DNA from: Tetrastigma voinierianum
Taxonomy: Eukaryota > Streptophyta > Magnoliopsida > Vitales > Vitaceae
DNA: 64,000 bases
Assembly: GCA_016808115.1 (NCBI GenBank)
Contig: JAEQBH010000131.1
Coordinates: 186,001-250,000 of the forward strand
Reading direction: 5' to 3'
How positions within the stretch are numbered: position 1 is the stretch's first letter; every line of letters begins with the position of its first letter. A program made the translations under genes and the position numbers. Below the pieces are notes generated by a model, which saw only the letters and a program-made list of their open reading frames with translations, did not search any database and was not told the origin of the DNA. Shown here piece after piece: positions 1-12,049 of the stretch.

Positions 1-2399
1 TGATCTGGCTGTGACGTGACTGACTTTAAAAAAAAAAAAAGCCAATACGATCGTCTGACTATGGCTTTGCGATAAAAATCTAATCTGCGGTCACTAACAC
101 AACTTTACCATTAAAATTCAATGTCGCGATCGTGATTATGGCTTTACCATTAAAATCGATGTACTTTAACTTGAAATTACAAATTACATCACTTGCATTC
201 AAATTACCGTCAATTCATTGCATGCATTACAACCAATTCATTGTTAAATCCACTTGCATCAAATTACAACGTTCATTATACATGCATTACAGATAATTCA
301 TCCAAATTACAACCAATTTATTACATAAGCTTTGATTTCCACACATGACCACAAAAAATCATTTCGTCGAGCCTTCACTTGGGTTACCTGGCTTGACCTT
401 TGATTTCCACCTACATTTACACAACAAGATTTGATTTGCCACCTATGTGACACAAAGAATCATTTCAAATCAAACCTTCATTGAGTTACACAACAGTCAT
501 ATAACTGGTATACAATGTTTAAGACAAAAAATAAAAATCGTAATACAAATATAAATATAAGTATATAGTGAGTGCCACATGATGGAGGCTTGAGTGCTGC
601 TCTTGGGATGCCTAGAATACACGGTTATATGATACGGAGGGGCATACGCGTGGCAGGGAGCTAATGGAGGAAAGACTCGGCATATACATGAAGTGTGGCG
701 TTGGCAGGTGGGCTACATGAAGTGTGACGCTATTTAGTGGCAATGCACCAACTTAAGAATAATATTCAACTCATTAGTATCAATTGATGGCAATGTAGGG
801 TGATGATGCATATGGTAGATGCAGAGGTAATGATTCAATGTGGTGTTTATCAATATCACATAGATAGAACATGTGTCTGGCTGAGACAGGGTGGATTATC
901 AGTGGATGATGCATGATTACATACAAGAGATAATAGATTGTGAACTAAAACAAGGATAATATAGATGGTAATAACCCAGTTCAGTACAGATCATCATCAC
1001 CCCGCCAATCACTCCTCTCAGACTTGGACAGGGCCACATCCCAACTAGATATTGATATTATGAGAGGTTTAATGATGGTCCATACAGATGTGGTAATGCC
1101 CTCATCGCAAATAAATGATGTTCCCCTTCCAATAAGGTAAAATCGATAGAAGAATTTGATTGAAGATGATAATTCTGAAGACAGCAACGATTTGAGCTCA
1201 AAGATTGATCTCAGGTTCACAAAACGACTTGCAACAACAACGCTTTATCAATGAACGTCACCCATCCTCGTCGGAAGCGTTATAACAACAAAAATGTTTG
1301 TTCAATAGTTCCATGGTATATCTGTTGTCCTTGAATTCCTTTCGACGTTTCGTTATTATCAAATTCCGCTGCCGATCCAGTGATGCCACCAATTTGCTAC
1401 AAACAAACGTACTTAATTAAGAAATTACAACTGTTGTTCATATTTTCTTGATGAAAACCCTGATTCCCATTAGAAGCTCTGTCATCATTCCACCAAATTA
1501 AATGACACTAAATTGTACATTGTCGTTTTTACATAAAAATGTTCACCAATTAATACCAACACTATTAGTAATAATAATTAATAAGGTATTCATCAACTTA
1601 ACACAGTCATTTATTTTCAAGAATTTAAAATTAAGAATCCAATTAATGTTTGTCACAACTGAACGTTATATCAATACTAAAACTATAATTAATTATAAAC
1701 ATGGATAATATCGTTTAAGAATACATAACTTTTTATAAGATTCACTAAATAAGAAAGAACTCGCTACACCTATATGTTTCAGAGATAAATCAGTAAAAAT
1801 GAATCCAACCAATGATGGGAATCAATGATAAGTCGAAAACTCAAAGTAATCTTAAAGATATGAGGAACACAAGGAAAACGTGATGCCCAAAACATAACCT
1901 GTGACCAAACCATCATCCAACAAAACATCCGTAATGGTAAACACATATATCTCATACCATACCATCGTGTCTGATCATCTAGATTCATTATGAGTGGGCA
2001 TGGTTATCTTACAAATCCTCCAAACCACATCAAAATATTACCGTAAGGACTGATGTCACCAATGTCCCAAGAGCTGATATCAAACACTGATATAAAATCA
2101 TGGTAAGTTGAACAACCATTTTGTTCAATTAGATTTTTACAAACAATGACTGATGTCAGCATGCTGCCCTTCAATAATCTACGCCTCTGATGAGCGTCGC
2201 CCACTGAAACCCGCTCCAAAGATTCATACACATTCTTTACAGCGGGTATTATCACGCCGTTTCGAGAATATCCTCCATAGTATTATCACCTGGAAAGACA
2301 TGTAATCACCCCACTACTACACCATATTCAGTCAAGAGTCTGATGCCAATTTTATATGGATCCCATACACATGTTAAGAAAATAGATAACTATCATGTA
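1..2399. other. AT-rich DNA, no gene recognised
   Basis: I see no gene that can be supported here. The first 330 bases carry degenerate short repeats (variants of GGCTTTACCATTAAAAT near 75-155, then ATTACAACCAATTCATT-like units near 180-330). Two diverged direct copies of a segment starting CTTTGATTTCCAC lie at about 330-400 and 400-490. Short open stretches on the minus strand (981-1220, 1779-1988, 2004-2255) match nothing I recognise; two of them share the residues ISSWD, so they could be decayed coding DNA of an unknown repeat. Confidence 0.5.
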
Positions 2400-4924
2400 T
2401 ATAACACCCCAAAATAACTGGGGTGGTTTCTTCTGGACCTGTTAGGTATATGAAAAATAACAGAAATGAAAATAAAAACATAAACTTGAATAAGAACATT
2501 TATACAAATATGGCTCTGCCAAAAAAGTGGTATAGGAAGTCAAAAGATGAAAATGTTAAAGGTTGAAAATAGAAGTTATGCCCAACTCCGAACTGCAAAG
2601 AGATGCGAACTGAAGATTTAAGTCAAAGGTGTTTGAAAATTCTAACTCAAAATGGGTTTGATAATGCCAGCACCAAGTAGATTTTTGATTTAAAGATCAA
2701 AAGCACCTGTCCCATTGGGGAGATTTCAAAACTGATAGAAAAAGAGAGAAAAAGAGAAGAGAAGAGGAAACAGTTAGTAAGAAGAGTAGAAGAGTGAACC
2801 AAGTCATAGAACTGACCCCTTTATTGTGATTCCATAGAATTAAAGTAATTTTAAGGTGCTTCTTTAGATAAGTTAGATATCTTCACTCTCAAGTCTAGGT
2901 TTGATACAGAATATAATTCCAGCTTTTATTTTTAGAAATTAGTTGGTGAAAACTGTCAGTATCAGATGGTTATAACCCTCCTTTGAGGTTGGATCCATAG
3001 TATAATTAAAGACGAGTTAGTGGTTTTAGAAATTCAAACCCCAACACCTTATACAGATTCACATATGGTTGTGATCCACATAGAACTATTTTGAAGTGAT
3101 CATGATACTAAAATATGATGTTATTTAAAGAGGAATGATGAAAAAGAGCACACAAGAGAAACAGATAGAATTATTTTGTTTAAAGAAAGTAGAGTTGGTT
3201 TCGGGGATGAGTGTGTTGTGAGTACTGGGAGAAACATTGGTATATTTTAAGAGTTTTTCAAGATATGTAAACTTAAACTTCAGAATGGCAATGAAAATGT
3301 GCCAGGGTTCACAAGCCTGTTTAAATAATATGTATCGCACGTCAGCAAAATTCAAGAAGGTGATGCCTCGCTTCGCTTCACTGAAAGTTTAGAGTACTGA
3401 TCAGAATCCTGTTCATTCTATCCGATTCGAGTTGTCCGCTGCCGGTTAATAATCTGGCGAGAAACTATAAACACAGTAGAACAGCATCGCCATCCCCACT
3501 CCCGGCGGTCCAAAATCATCAAAGATAAGCCACCTTGATCAAAGATTTTAAACGACGCGCTCCCAGTTGTTCTTCAGACGCAGCCGCGATCTTATAGTTT
3601 CAAGTCCACTGGGCAGATCTAAATGAGAGAGTAACTCTTAGCACCCAATTTAAGAAAGACAATCAAACGCCACTAACGAAAGGTAGAGCACAAGTATACC
3701 AGAAACAAATAGTTGAAAACCGTCCTACAACATCAGTTGGTACGAAATGCCATAACTCGAAGTCGGGATGATCTGCCGTAAACAATGATTCCAATTTCTA
3801 AGTAAAATGATTCATAGAGGGATTCAGAATACGTGAATGATGTGTGAATATAGGCATCACACTCGTATAAGTAAATGTCTCGATAGTGAGTTGGCACATG
3901 TATAAGTATTCATGCAGAGCCCATGAATGCCATATGTAATGTGCATGAAACAAGAAAAGTATAGGAAATGCAAATGTAGAGATGTGTTCGCTGTTATGAA
4001 TATAATATGAAACATGGTTCAATCAAATTCGAACATGAACATGAACATGAGAAGAAAATGTCAGCGAACACGTAATGATGAAGATAAAGCTGAGGTGTTC
4101 GAAGACATATGATCGTATGACTACCGGCTTAATTTTAAGAACGACCGAATGGACGCCTGGCTGTGCTTCGCACTCGTCGTGCGTTACGACACTCGCCGTG
4201 GTTAGCCACATTTGATTGGTGCCCAAGACTGGCCGGGTGTTACGACACTCTTGTTGCATGAGCAGCACGTCCCGACGGCAGTTTCGCACTCTGGGCCGGT
4301 GCTAAGTGACACTCCCACGCAAGGTGCACGTCCCAGACGTGCTACTCAAGACCTCAAGACTATATTATACCTTCTCGATACTTATTGAGATCACATCCAC
4401 TCATTTTTTATGATTGGTCTAGGTAGTCGATAGACATAAGGATAAGACTCGAATAAAAAATAAGTGTAAAGATCTAAATGTGTACTCCCAGATCTGTTGC
4501 AAGAAGATTCTTACCGTACTCCAGATCCGAATAAGTTCCTCGTGGTACCCACGGGTAATTCCTCAGATTCGACAGTTCCTATGGTACCTACCGTACCAGA
4601 TCTCGATTAAGTCCAAGAGGGTACTCACGTACCACCGTGATTCGGCAAAATAAGTATAAGTCCAAGAAGACCTACGTACCGAAAGTGCAACCCAACCACA
4701 GATTAGCTATGATATAAGCCGATAACTGCTTGTGTTTGGATGTTCGAATCAGATGAACCCGATATGTATCTGCAGATTCAGACTGCTTATGGACTAATGT
4801 CCATATCTCAAATGTATCTCATAAGTCCATATGACCTTGCATGTATAGTGATTCTGATGATAAATTCACTTATCGTACTCCATGGGTGCCTTCGCACAAG
4901 AATAAGATCCGTAAGAGGTGATAA

Positions 4925-5415
4925 GCCCTTAAGCATTATGTATAAGATCTAAAATACATGTCTAAGTTCCCAGAATACCAAGATAAGATCCGTGAAGATA
5001 AGTATATCGGCCTCCAAGACATGTATAAGATCCCCAAATACATGTCCAAGTTCCTCGTAATACCAAAAAGATAAGATCCGTAAGATAAGAGCACGCCTCG
5101 TAAGATACGTATATAAGATCCAAAATATATGTCCAAGTTCTCAGAATACCAAGATAACTGTAAGATAAGTATACGCTTATGTAAGACATGTATAAGATTC
5201 TAAAAAAATATTGTCTAAGTTCCTGTAATTTATAGGCATCCGTAAGATAAGTATACGCTCAGAAGACATGTATGTAAGTGACCAAAATACGTTCAAGTTT
5301 CGTAATACCGTATAAAACTGTAAGATAAGTATATGCTCAGAAGACATGTATAAGATCCGAAATACATGTATAAGTTCGGTGAATACACGAGAAGATCCGA
5401 AATCCTTAATAAGTT
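4925..5415. repeat. Minisatellite array, about 80-bp unit
   Basis: About five to six degenerate copies with the recurring core AAGATAAGTAT followed by AAGACATGTATAAGATCC and AAATACATGTCCAAGTTC. The cores fall near 5000, 5077, 5160, 5236 and 5317. The array lies inside the LTR 2400-6589. Open frames across it (for example minus-strand frames at 4936-5189) are by-products of the repeat. Confidence 0.8.
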
Positions 5416-5569
5416 CAAGAATATAAGTATAAGTTCAGCACTGTGGATAGCCTTTGTCGTATAAGTAGCAAGATACGGTTATCAAGATAAGTTTTTATAG
5501 TACTACAACATTCGTATAAGAATAAGTTCTGCAATATCGGCATATCGCCCATACTTCGCTGATACCATG

Positions 5570-6125
5570 GGTACCTCCTAACAAGGGTAAACCCGTAGTA
5601 TAAGAATAAGTTCAGAACTCCTACGGAGTCCCGAATGTGAACATAAGCCCCGTGAGGCAGGGCTCCTGTGAACTCCTACTGTAGTCCCGGCTAAACATAA
5701 GTCCTAAGTATAAGTTCTGAATAAGGTTCTCAGAATTCCTACTGAGTCCCGATCAAACATAAGTCCATAAGTTCCGAATAAGATAAGTTCTGTAACCCTA
5801 CGAGAGTCCCTAATAAACATAAGTCTCGTTATAAGTATAAGTTCTAATAAGGATAAGTTCTGGTGAATTTCTCCCACGGAGTCCCGAATAAACATAAGTT
5901 TGTTATGTAAGTATAAGTTATGAATAAGGATAAGACCAGAAAGTCTACGGAGTCCCGAATAAAACATAAGTCCGTTATAAGTATAAGTTCAATACGTGGA
6001 TAAGATCTGCATTCTCACGGAGTCCCGAATAAACATAAGTTTGTTATAAGCATGTTCCGCATAAGAATAAAATCCGTAACTCCTACCGGAGATCCGAATA
6101 CGTAAGCCCGTTATAAGAAGAAGTG
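5570..6125. repeat. Minisatellite array, about 60-75-bp unit with inverted repeat
   Basis: About eight copies marked by GTCCCGAATAAACATAAGT and ATAAGTATAAGTTC; the first marker recurs near 5630, 5682, 5746, 5805, 5880, 5950, 6023 and 6090. Most units contain a short inverted repeat of the form ACTCC-N3-GGAGT. The related LTR at 45375-47476 has roughly one such unit at 46920-47000, so this array is an expansion specific to this copy or subfamily. Confidence 0.85.
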
Positions 6126-6589
6126 TCAGAGTAAGTTCATACGCAAATGCATGAAATTTATATTATCCGTTATTGTTTTATAAATGTGTATATGTATAAG
6201 CCATATGTTTCCCACTAAGCGTAAAGCTTAGCAAGGGTTTTAATCCGTGTGGTAAGGCTGTGGAGAAGACATTTGAAGATTCGATAATCACTGCCGCACA
6301 CTAGCAGGGGTTCACTACATGTGGTGGTTCGCTTCAGATTCAGAATTGTAAAAGTATAGTTTTTGTATAAGTGAATGGGACTCAGTATATGTATATAGAT
6401 TTTGATGGACACCACTTCGGTGGTAGTTCTTCGATATATATATATGATATTTGGATTCTGTTATAAGATGTGGGCCATACCCACATGTACAAGTTTGGCT
6501 TTTAAAAAAAAAAAAGTCCCAAGAGTAGGGTCTCGCACTCGAACTCGACAGATCCGCCTAATCGGGTCGACCGATTCTAGGGCGTGACA

Positions 6590-8365
6590 ATACATCACAA
6601 TGATCATTTTAAATTCAAAATCCATGCGCCTTTTTGTGGGTAGAGGATTTTTTGTGTCTCACCTCGGGTTTCGTAAACCCATACACTTTTATGGCCTTTA
6701 ACCTATGGGGAATATGTCTAACCATAATTGATATGTCTTTCACCCAAGGGAAGGGGGTGGGGGGGGTATCGATCCCAACTTGTTGATACCCGACATATAT
6801 TTTTCTTACCATTTCAATCAATCGTGCAACTCTGTTGGACATTGTCCCATTTAACCGAGCCCACCCACGAAACAATTAAACGCTAAAGTGTCGATTACCA
6901 ACCATGCACTCATACTCATTTAATGTGTTGTTCCATGCATATGCAATGTACTATGCTTATTGGCAGATTATACTCATGTCACATATATGATGAATGCCAT
7001 ATGGACAATTTTATCAAACATGCATATCACTAATGCATCCTGGGAAATTATATCAAACATGCATATAATTCCCCTACATTAACTCATTCATATCAATGTA
7101 TCACACAAGCATATATCAACATTAGATACAAATCATTACTTAGTCGAGTAATGAAGCACTTTATCCTCTAGGATAAATCTGACACATGTCCACAAATAAA
7201 GATACAACATATCATGTAATGGCCATGTCTACACATACAATTCATCACATGTCAATATATTATTACACATATCAACATTTCACCAAACGAGGCATGCGTC
7301 ATGTCATGCAATTAGTACACTTGGTGCTTATGATCAAAATTTCGAAGAATGTTGTGAGCACCAAATTCCATTTCTAGCATGTGGATCGACTTATACTAAA
7401 GAGCTTTTCAGTTATCTAAGAACACGTGAATCAAAATTCAAACGAGAAAGATATGGTTGTCCGAAGTTGGAGTGAAATAAGGGCCACACTATTGTGCCAA
7501 TCCACACAATAGTGTGCCCAAGGGTTGTAGGAACATTTTGGCAACTCCCGTACATGCAAGTTTTCAACTCAAATTCATTCCAAAAGCAAATTCTTTAGAC
7601 TGGGCCACAACCCCGTCAATTGAGACCACAAAATGGGCCATATTCCAATTAATGCCACAAAACATGCCATAAAGATGGCATAACATGATCCCAAAAGCAG
7701 ACCAAACCAATAGCTAAAAGGATAGAAAGAAACCGAGGTAGGAAGAATCCCTACCTGTTGGAGCGCAACCCTCGTCGAATATACGAACTTTACTCTCTTT
7801 AAATCGACGAAGGTTCGGCACCGTCTAACACCGCTTTCCTTTCTCCTTATTTCTCTCCTTCTCCTTCTCTCTCTTTCTTTTCCCCTTTCTTTCCCTTTCT
7901 TTCCTTTTTTTTTTCCCCTTCTTTCCTTTCTTCTTGCTACTCCCGCTTCTACTAACACCACACCCCATATATAGTCTTCTCCATGTGTTATGTATTGTTG
8001 ACACATGGCATGCCATGTGTCACTCACATGGCTTGCCATGTGTCCTACATGGATAGGCCTTTGCATGCATTGTGACACACATAGTTTGGGTTACGTGTCA
8101 CCACATGGTTTCAAGATAGCCACCCACATGGTGAGCCATGTGTTGCCCGATACCCGTTGTCTCGAAAAACGTGAAATTCCGACTATCTTGGAATTCAACG
8201 AAATTCGCCTGTGCAACTAAATTTCGCATGATGAACCCAACGATGAGGTCAGTTTTGTCATCCGAGATCTAGAAAACTTTTAATTTTTCAACCTATATTG
8301 TAGTGGCAAGTTCACCGTGTTTTCCCCATTTTTTTTGGAAAACTTAAATTTATCCGGGTTTTACA
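6590..8365 (-). mobile_element. Partial chromovirus LTR (minus orientation)
   Basis: The right end reads CCGGGTTTTACA, the same terminus as the LTR ending at 15102. It is preceded by the conserved start-proximal block (GTGAAATTCCGACTATCTTGG, GATCTAGAAAACTTTTA) seen in the other family LTRs. The left part resembles 23090-23400 of the LTR at 22417-24293. The expected opposite terminus (TGTGACACCCC) is missing; the segment abuts the LTR at 2400-6589. A pyrimidine tract at 7850-7930 (purines on the minus strand) sits about 435-515 bases from the LTR start. Confidence 0.7.
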
Positions 8366-8584
8366 GAAATAGTAAAGACTAATATTCACATTTATAAAAT
8401 GGGATAACTTAATCTAAGACTAAAAGAAAAGTGAAACATGCAAGAAGATAATGTCCCTTAAAAAACAAAACACATATACATGTCAAGAAGAGATACTGCT
8501 CCAACAAGAAAAAAACCATAGATACATGTCAAAAGAGATAGTGTCGCCAAAAAACAAAACCAAGTACTATAGTATAAAGTGTGA
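8366..8584. other. AT-rich spacer
   Basis: Non-coding AT-rich DNA between the LTR fragment and the CACTA remnant; nothing else is seen. Confidence 0.4.
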
Positions 8585-8860
8585 CTAAGAATCCACGAGT
8601 GGCGTCTCATGTGAAGGAGATGAATTTCCAAAGCTTGATGTTTGGATATTCATGTGTTGGCGCATTTCATTAACAAAGCTAGTTAACTTATCTATTTGGG
8701 ACTATTGGTGTTGGATTCGAGTCTCTGACTTCAGACGCCTCTTGTCAAGAAGCCTTTAACATATTATCCGATCTTCAGTCAAGACTTCAACACATATATC
8801 AGCCCTCATTTAAGGCCCGACCACCTTCTCGCCATCAGGTTACTTTTTGCAAACTCTAAC
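8585..8860 (-). pseudogene. CACTA-associated second ORF, C-terminal remnant
   Basis: Read on the minus strand this gives a hydrophilic tail with residues such as QIDKLTSFVNEMRQHMNIQ, then a serine-rich end and a stop at 8585-8587. One in-frame stop lies upstream. A charged, coiled-coil-like C-terminus of this kind is usual in the plant En/Spm (TnpA-like, Transposase_24 type) protein encoded downstream of the tnp2 transposase. That fits its position downstream of the tnp2 relic at 10825-12040 on the same strand. A consensus-like intron end may lie near 8870. The family call is inferred from composition and position, not from a diagnostic motif. Confidence 0.4.
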
Positions 8861-9028
8861 ATTTTTTTCCTACATAGGCAAAGAAAGAAATCAAATAACA
8901 TAAACATATCCTAATTGAATAGATGAAAGGTACTTAAATTTTGGTACATTTGAATTCAATCATTCTAAAAAATATAGAAATCAATATGCAACTTTGGTTA
9001 TGTAACTATAATATATTACAAAAAATAC

Positions 9029-9065
<37 letters not shown>

Positions 9066-9066
9066 A

Positions 9067-9133
<67 letters not shown>

Positions 9134-10043
9134 TTTAACAATTTTTGTTTTATAATGTACATGTTCTTTATGACTAATAAATTTTTTGAAGGTCAAATCC
9201 ATTTCAATAGCATGTTTATAAATTTTTCCATCACACATAGAATCCAAAATTTTAATTAAAATACTAATGTAATTCATTTCTATCTAACATTTGCAAATCA
9301 TGAAGTGAAAACCACAAAATTATAATTTGAAAAACAATTGTTAATAGTGATGTAATTAAAGTATAAGTTACAAGTAAGTTAATAACCATATAAAGTAAAT
9401 AAACTAGTAAAGGATTTTATAATGAAAATTCACATTAAAAGTTTGTTCTTCTTGGTTTACCCAACCGTTTTGAGAAGTCCAATGCATTAACTTGAAAAGT
9501 TCTATTTGGCCTAGTGCTTGTCCATTATGATGTGCCTAAATAACAATATGAAAAAAAATGAGTGAACAATATGACTATAATTTTAAGAAATAATAGGCTA
9601 GTTAAGATCCCTTAAATAAATTTACATTCATTATGATCAAAATTATTAAGAAACCAAAGAACAGTCTTTAATCAATGACCAAATTTGTATTTGATGTTCA
9701 CAATATTGTGTAAAGTACTAATTTTCTAATATTGTATTATATATATATTTGAAGCTAAAGTATAATATTTATGATAAATGATTCACTTAGAAAAGAAAAA
9801 AACAAATATATAAGCTTTCATTTAAAGAATGTATATCATAAAACTTACAAGCTACAATATTTGGTGGTGTAAAGGAAAAAGAATAAAAATATATATCTAA
9901 AATAATTGATTACATATACTTGGTTGGTAGCCATCTATTTATTTATCTAACACTACATATCATTAAATAGCTACATAAACAATCAAAATACAACTTTAAG
10001 AATTCAATTTCATTGCCTTAAATTCAACGATGTGTATAATATC
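8861..10043. other. AT-rich interior of the decayed CACTA element
   Basis: No intact gene is visible. A perfect AT dinucleotide tract fills about 9041-9128. A minus-strand stretch at about 9455-9530 reads as a short basic segment (residues FQVNALDFSKRLGKPRR) that may be a further piece of the CACTA protein, but I cannot assign it. Confidence 0.35.
9041..9128. repeat. (AT)n microsatellite
   Basis: Nearly uninterrupted AT dinucleotides, preceded by a short CATA tract. Confidence 0.95.
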
Positions 10044-10824
10044 TGTGACACCCCTATCCCGAGGGTCCCGTTGACAACCCATCAACCTGCGGAAACCTGT
10101 GGATATCGGGTAACCCGATGCCAAATCATCATGTCCCATTTATCGGGATCCATAATTTAACCAAAAAATCGGACATAGTCTCCTCTATATGGGAAGCTCT
10201 ATCCAAAATACAACCTGTATAACAATACATCACAGGACCCATCCGAACTCAACATACCACACCGAGTCATTCATAGCGACCAATCGGCCCCATTCAACCA
10301 TACTCCGACCACTATACATGCACCAGTGTAGTGATGCGCTTAAGGCGAGTTCAATTATACACTTTATACACATGATATGGTATTAAAACCGATTGTTCTA
10401 ATATACATATACAAATATGGTCGGGGTCATATCCCGCTTTCTTCATATGTGCATCCCGACACGGCCGCCCGCCTGCACTGACTCGCACCTAAAAGTGGGG
10501 TCCCACGACACAGAGTAGCCTTGTAGTGATAATCTCCTACAAGGGTTACTTCCCACTCAAGTGCTCACACAACACTCAAACCAACCATCACACATCCAAG
10601 TGCGAAATGTCTAAGGAATGTCGTATCATATCATTCGTCTATTCACCTCGAAATACGTGAAATTTTGATTGTCTCAAAATTCAATGAAATTCAACTGTGT
10701 ACCTAGATTTCGAGAGACAAACTTAACGGTGTGGTCCGGGTCACATCCTGGATATCTAGAGAAATTCTGCACTTACATCCAGATGTAATGGTAGTTTATC
10801 ATTTCACTTTACTTAGGTTTCACA
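10044..10824 (-). mobile_element. Short solo or deleted chromovirus LTR in the CACTA element
   Basis: It begins TGTGACACCCC followed by CCGTTGACAACCCATCAACC, the family end read on the minus strand, and finishes GGTTTCACA, corresponding to the GGGTTTTACA end of related LTRs. It keeps the outer blocks (CTCCTACAAGGGTTACTTCCC near 10530, GTGAAATTTTGATTGTCTC near 10660) but is 0.78 kb against about 1.8 kb for the copy at 13277, so the middle is deleted. It sits beside tnp2 sequence that resumes at 10825. No matching target duplication was found (ATATC versus CATAC). Confidence 0.7.
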
Positions 10825-12040
10825 CATACGACACCATCATGCCATAACTCTTTAAGCTCATCTATCAACGAGCGAGTATATGTCCATATCCTTACGTGGA
10901 ACTTATGGCCCATGAATAAGTAATGACATCATGAAAAAACTTTCCTTCATACACTTCCACAATGGCATATTGTATGGAACAAGGACAACATGCCACATGC
11001 TATAATTGTTACTCATGGTATCAAATGGCTTGAAACCATTAGTTGCAAGGCCCAACCTAACATTTCTAGCATCATGAGCAAACCAAAGATATTGATTATC
11101 AAACTGGCCCATATTTTTGATCCGCCGATGCCTTAACACCCCATCTTCACATGCAATTCTTTTTCCTTATGCCATCGCATATCAATCCGATGTATGTCTT
11201 GACATAAAACACCCTATAGCCTTTGGTTTTAATGGAAAATGTCGAATACTTTTGTGGGATCTTTCCATTTTTATATCTTGCTCACCACACACAAGACAAT
11301 TATGAAGTTTCTCATTATTTTTCCAAAATAATGCACAATCATACTTGTAAGTATGAATTGAATCATACCCTAAACTAAAATCTCGCAACATCTTCTTCAC
11401 ACTATAATGTGATTTTTGAATGCTTGCGCCATTTGGAAAAACATCAAGTAATAATTCGAGCAACATGTCAAATGACTTATTACTCCATCCATTGAGCACC
11501 TTTATATGCATCAACTTTAAAAGAAAAATCAATGCCGAGAACTTTGTACAACCTGGATATAGAGCTTGATGAGCTTCACCAAACAAATAATCATTATTCT
11601 TCTCATTTATACCCGTTTCATGACTAGTAGATTCATTTGAGTCATGTTCTTTATTTATTAGAGCATGCATATCATTTAGTGCAACGATAATGTCATCATC
11701 AACATAGTTATTATTTACTGCACACCCATCTCTATCACCATGCATACTGGGCCACTCAAGTGAAAACACCTCCAACATTTTTACCATGATGTAATCCATT
11801 CATTATAGCTACTTGAAAACCCATATCTAATTAGGTGTTGTTCAATTGCACTCAAATTATGGAATCTTACATTTGCATATCGGGTCATAATGGGCATCGT
11901 GTTTTATTATCCACTCTCAAGTGTTTCGTTGCTTCTTGAATAAAGGTTCTCACACCTTCAACATATTCATGAATGTGTCTATTTTAAAGTTGCATCCAAG
12001 ACCTATTCATCTTCTTAGATCTAACATAATCACCAATATG
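10825..12040 (-). pseudogene. CACTA (En/Spm) tnp2-family transposase, N-terminal half, decayed
   Basis: On the minus strand, 12040-11820 gives a transposase-associated domain (MNRSWMQL, HEYVEGVRTFIQEA, then a cysteine-containing segment) broken by several stops. An open run at 11799-11182 carries the tnp2 N-terminus (LYPGCTKFSALIFLLKLMHI, GWSNKSFDMLLELLLDVFPN, VKKMLRDFSLGY, CLVCGEQ, FPLKPKAI). After a frame change, 11139-10903 continues with RLGLATNGFKPFDTMSNNYS and MCMKESFF-like residues, and 10903-10825 with DMDIYSRSLIDELKELWHDG in shifting frames. These blocks occur in this order in plant tnp2 transposases, which cut and paste CACTA elements. The C-terminal half is absent, the LTR at 10044 follows, and the gene is clearly dead. 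No CACTA terminal repeats were found. Confidence 0.85.
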
Positions 12041-12049
12041 GCAATCCGG

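Larger units (their letters stand above)
2400..6589 (+). mobile_element. Large solo LTR with internal minisatellites (family J, copy 1)
   Basis: The segment starts TATAACACCCC and ends GGGCGTGACA, matching the termini of the related LTR at 45375-47476 (TGTAACACC ... GGGGTGTGACA). The two also share an inner stretch: 6180-6260 here and 47100-47160 there both have the TGTATAAGTCATATG-like run followed by an AGCTTAGCAAGGGTTTTAAT-like run. No protein-coding domain or primer site is visible, so a solo LTR is the simplest reading. At 4.2 kb it is about twice the related copy, and most of the excess is tandem repeats at 4925-6125. A purine-rich tract lies at 2736-2795. The flanking pentamers ATGTA and ATACA differ at two sites, so the ends are less certain than for other elements here. 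Confidence 0.6.

Noticed and set aside
4925..6125. CRISPR-like regularly spaced repeats
   Set aside because: Contiguous degenerate tandem units without unique spacers, in a plant LTR.
7575..8078. 167-aa minus-strand open frame with a Lys/Arg/Glu-rich centre
   Set aside because: It is a translation of the pyrimidine/purine tract inside a chromovirus LTR; the same tract in sister LTRs lacks a conserved frame.
10189..10386. Small open frames inside the 10044-10824 LTR
   Set aside because: Not conserved in the homologous LTRs; chance frames.
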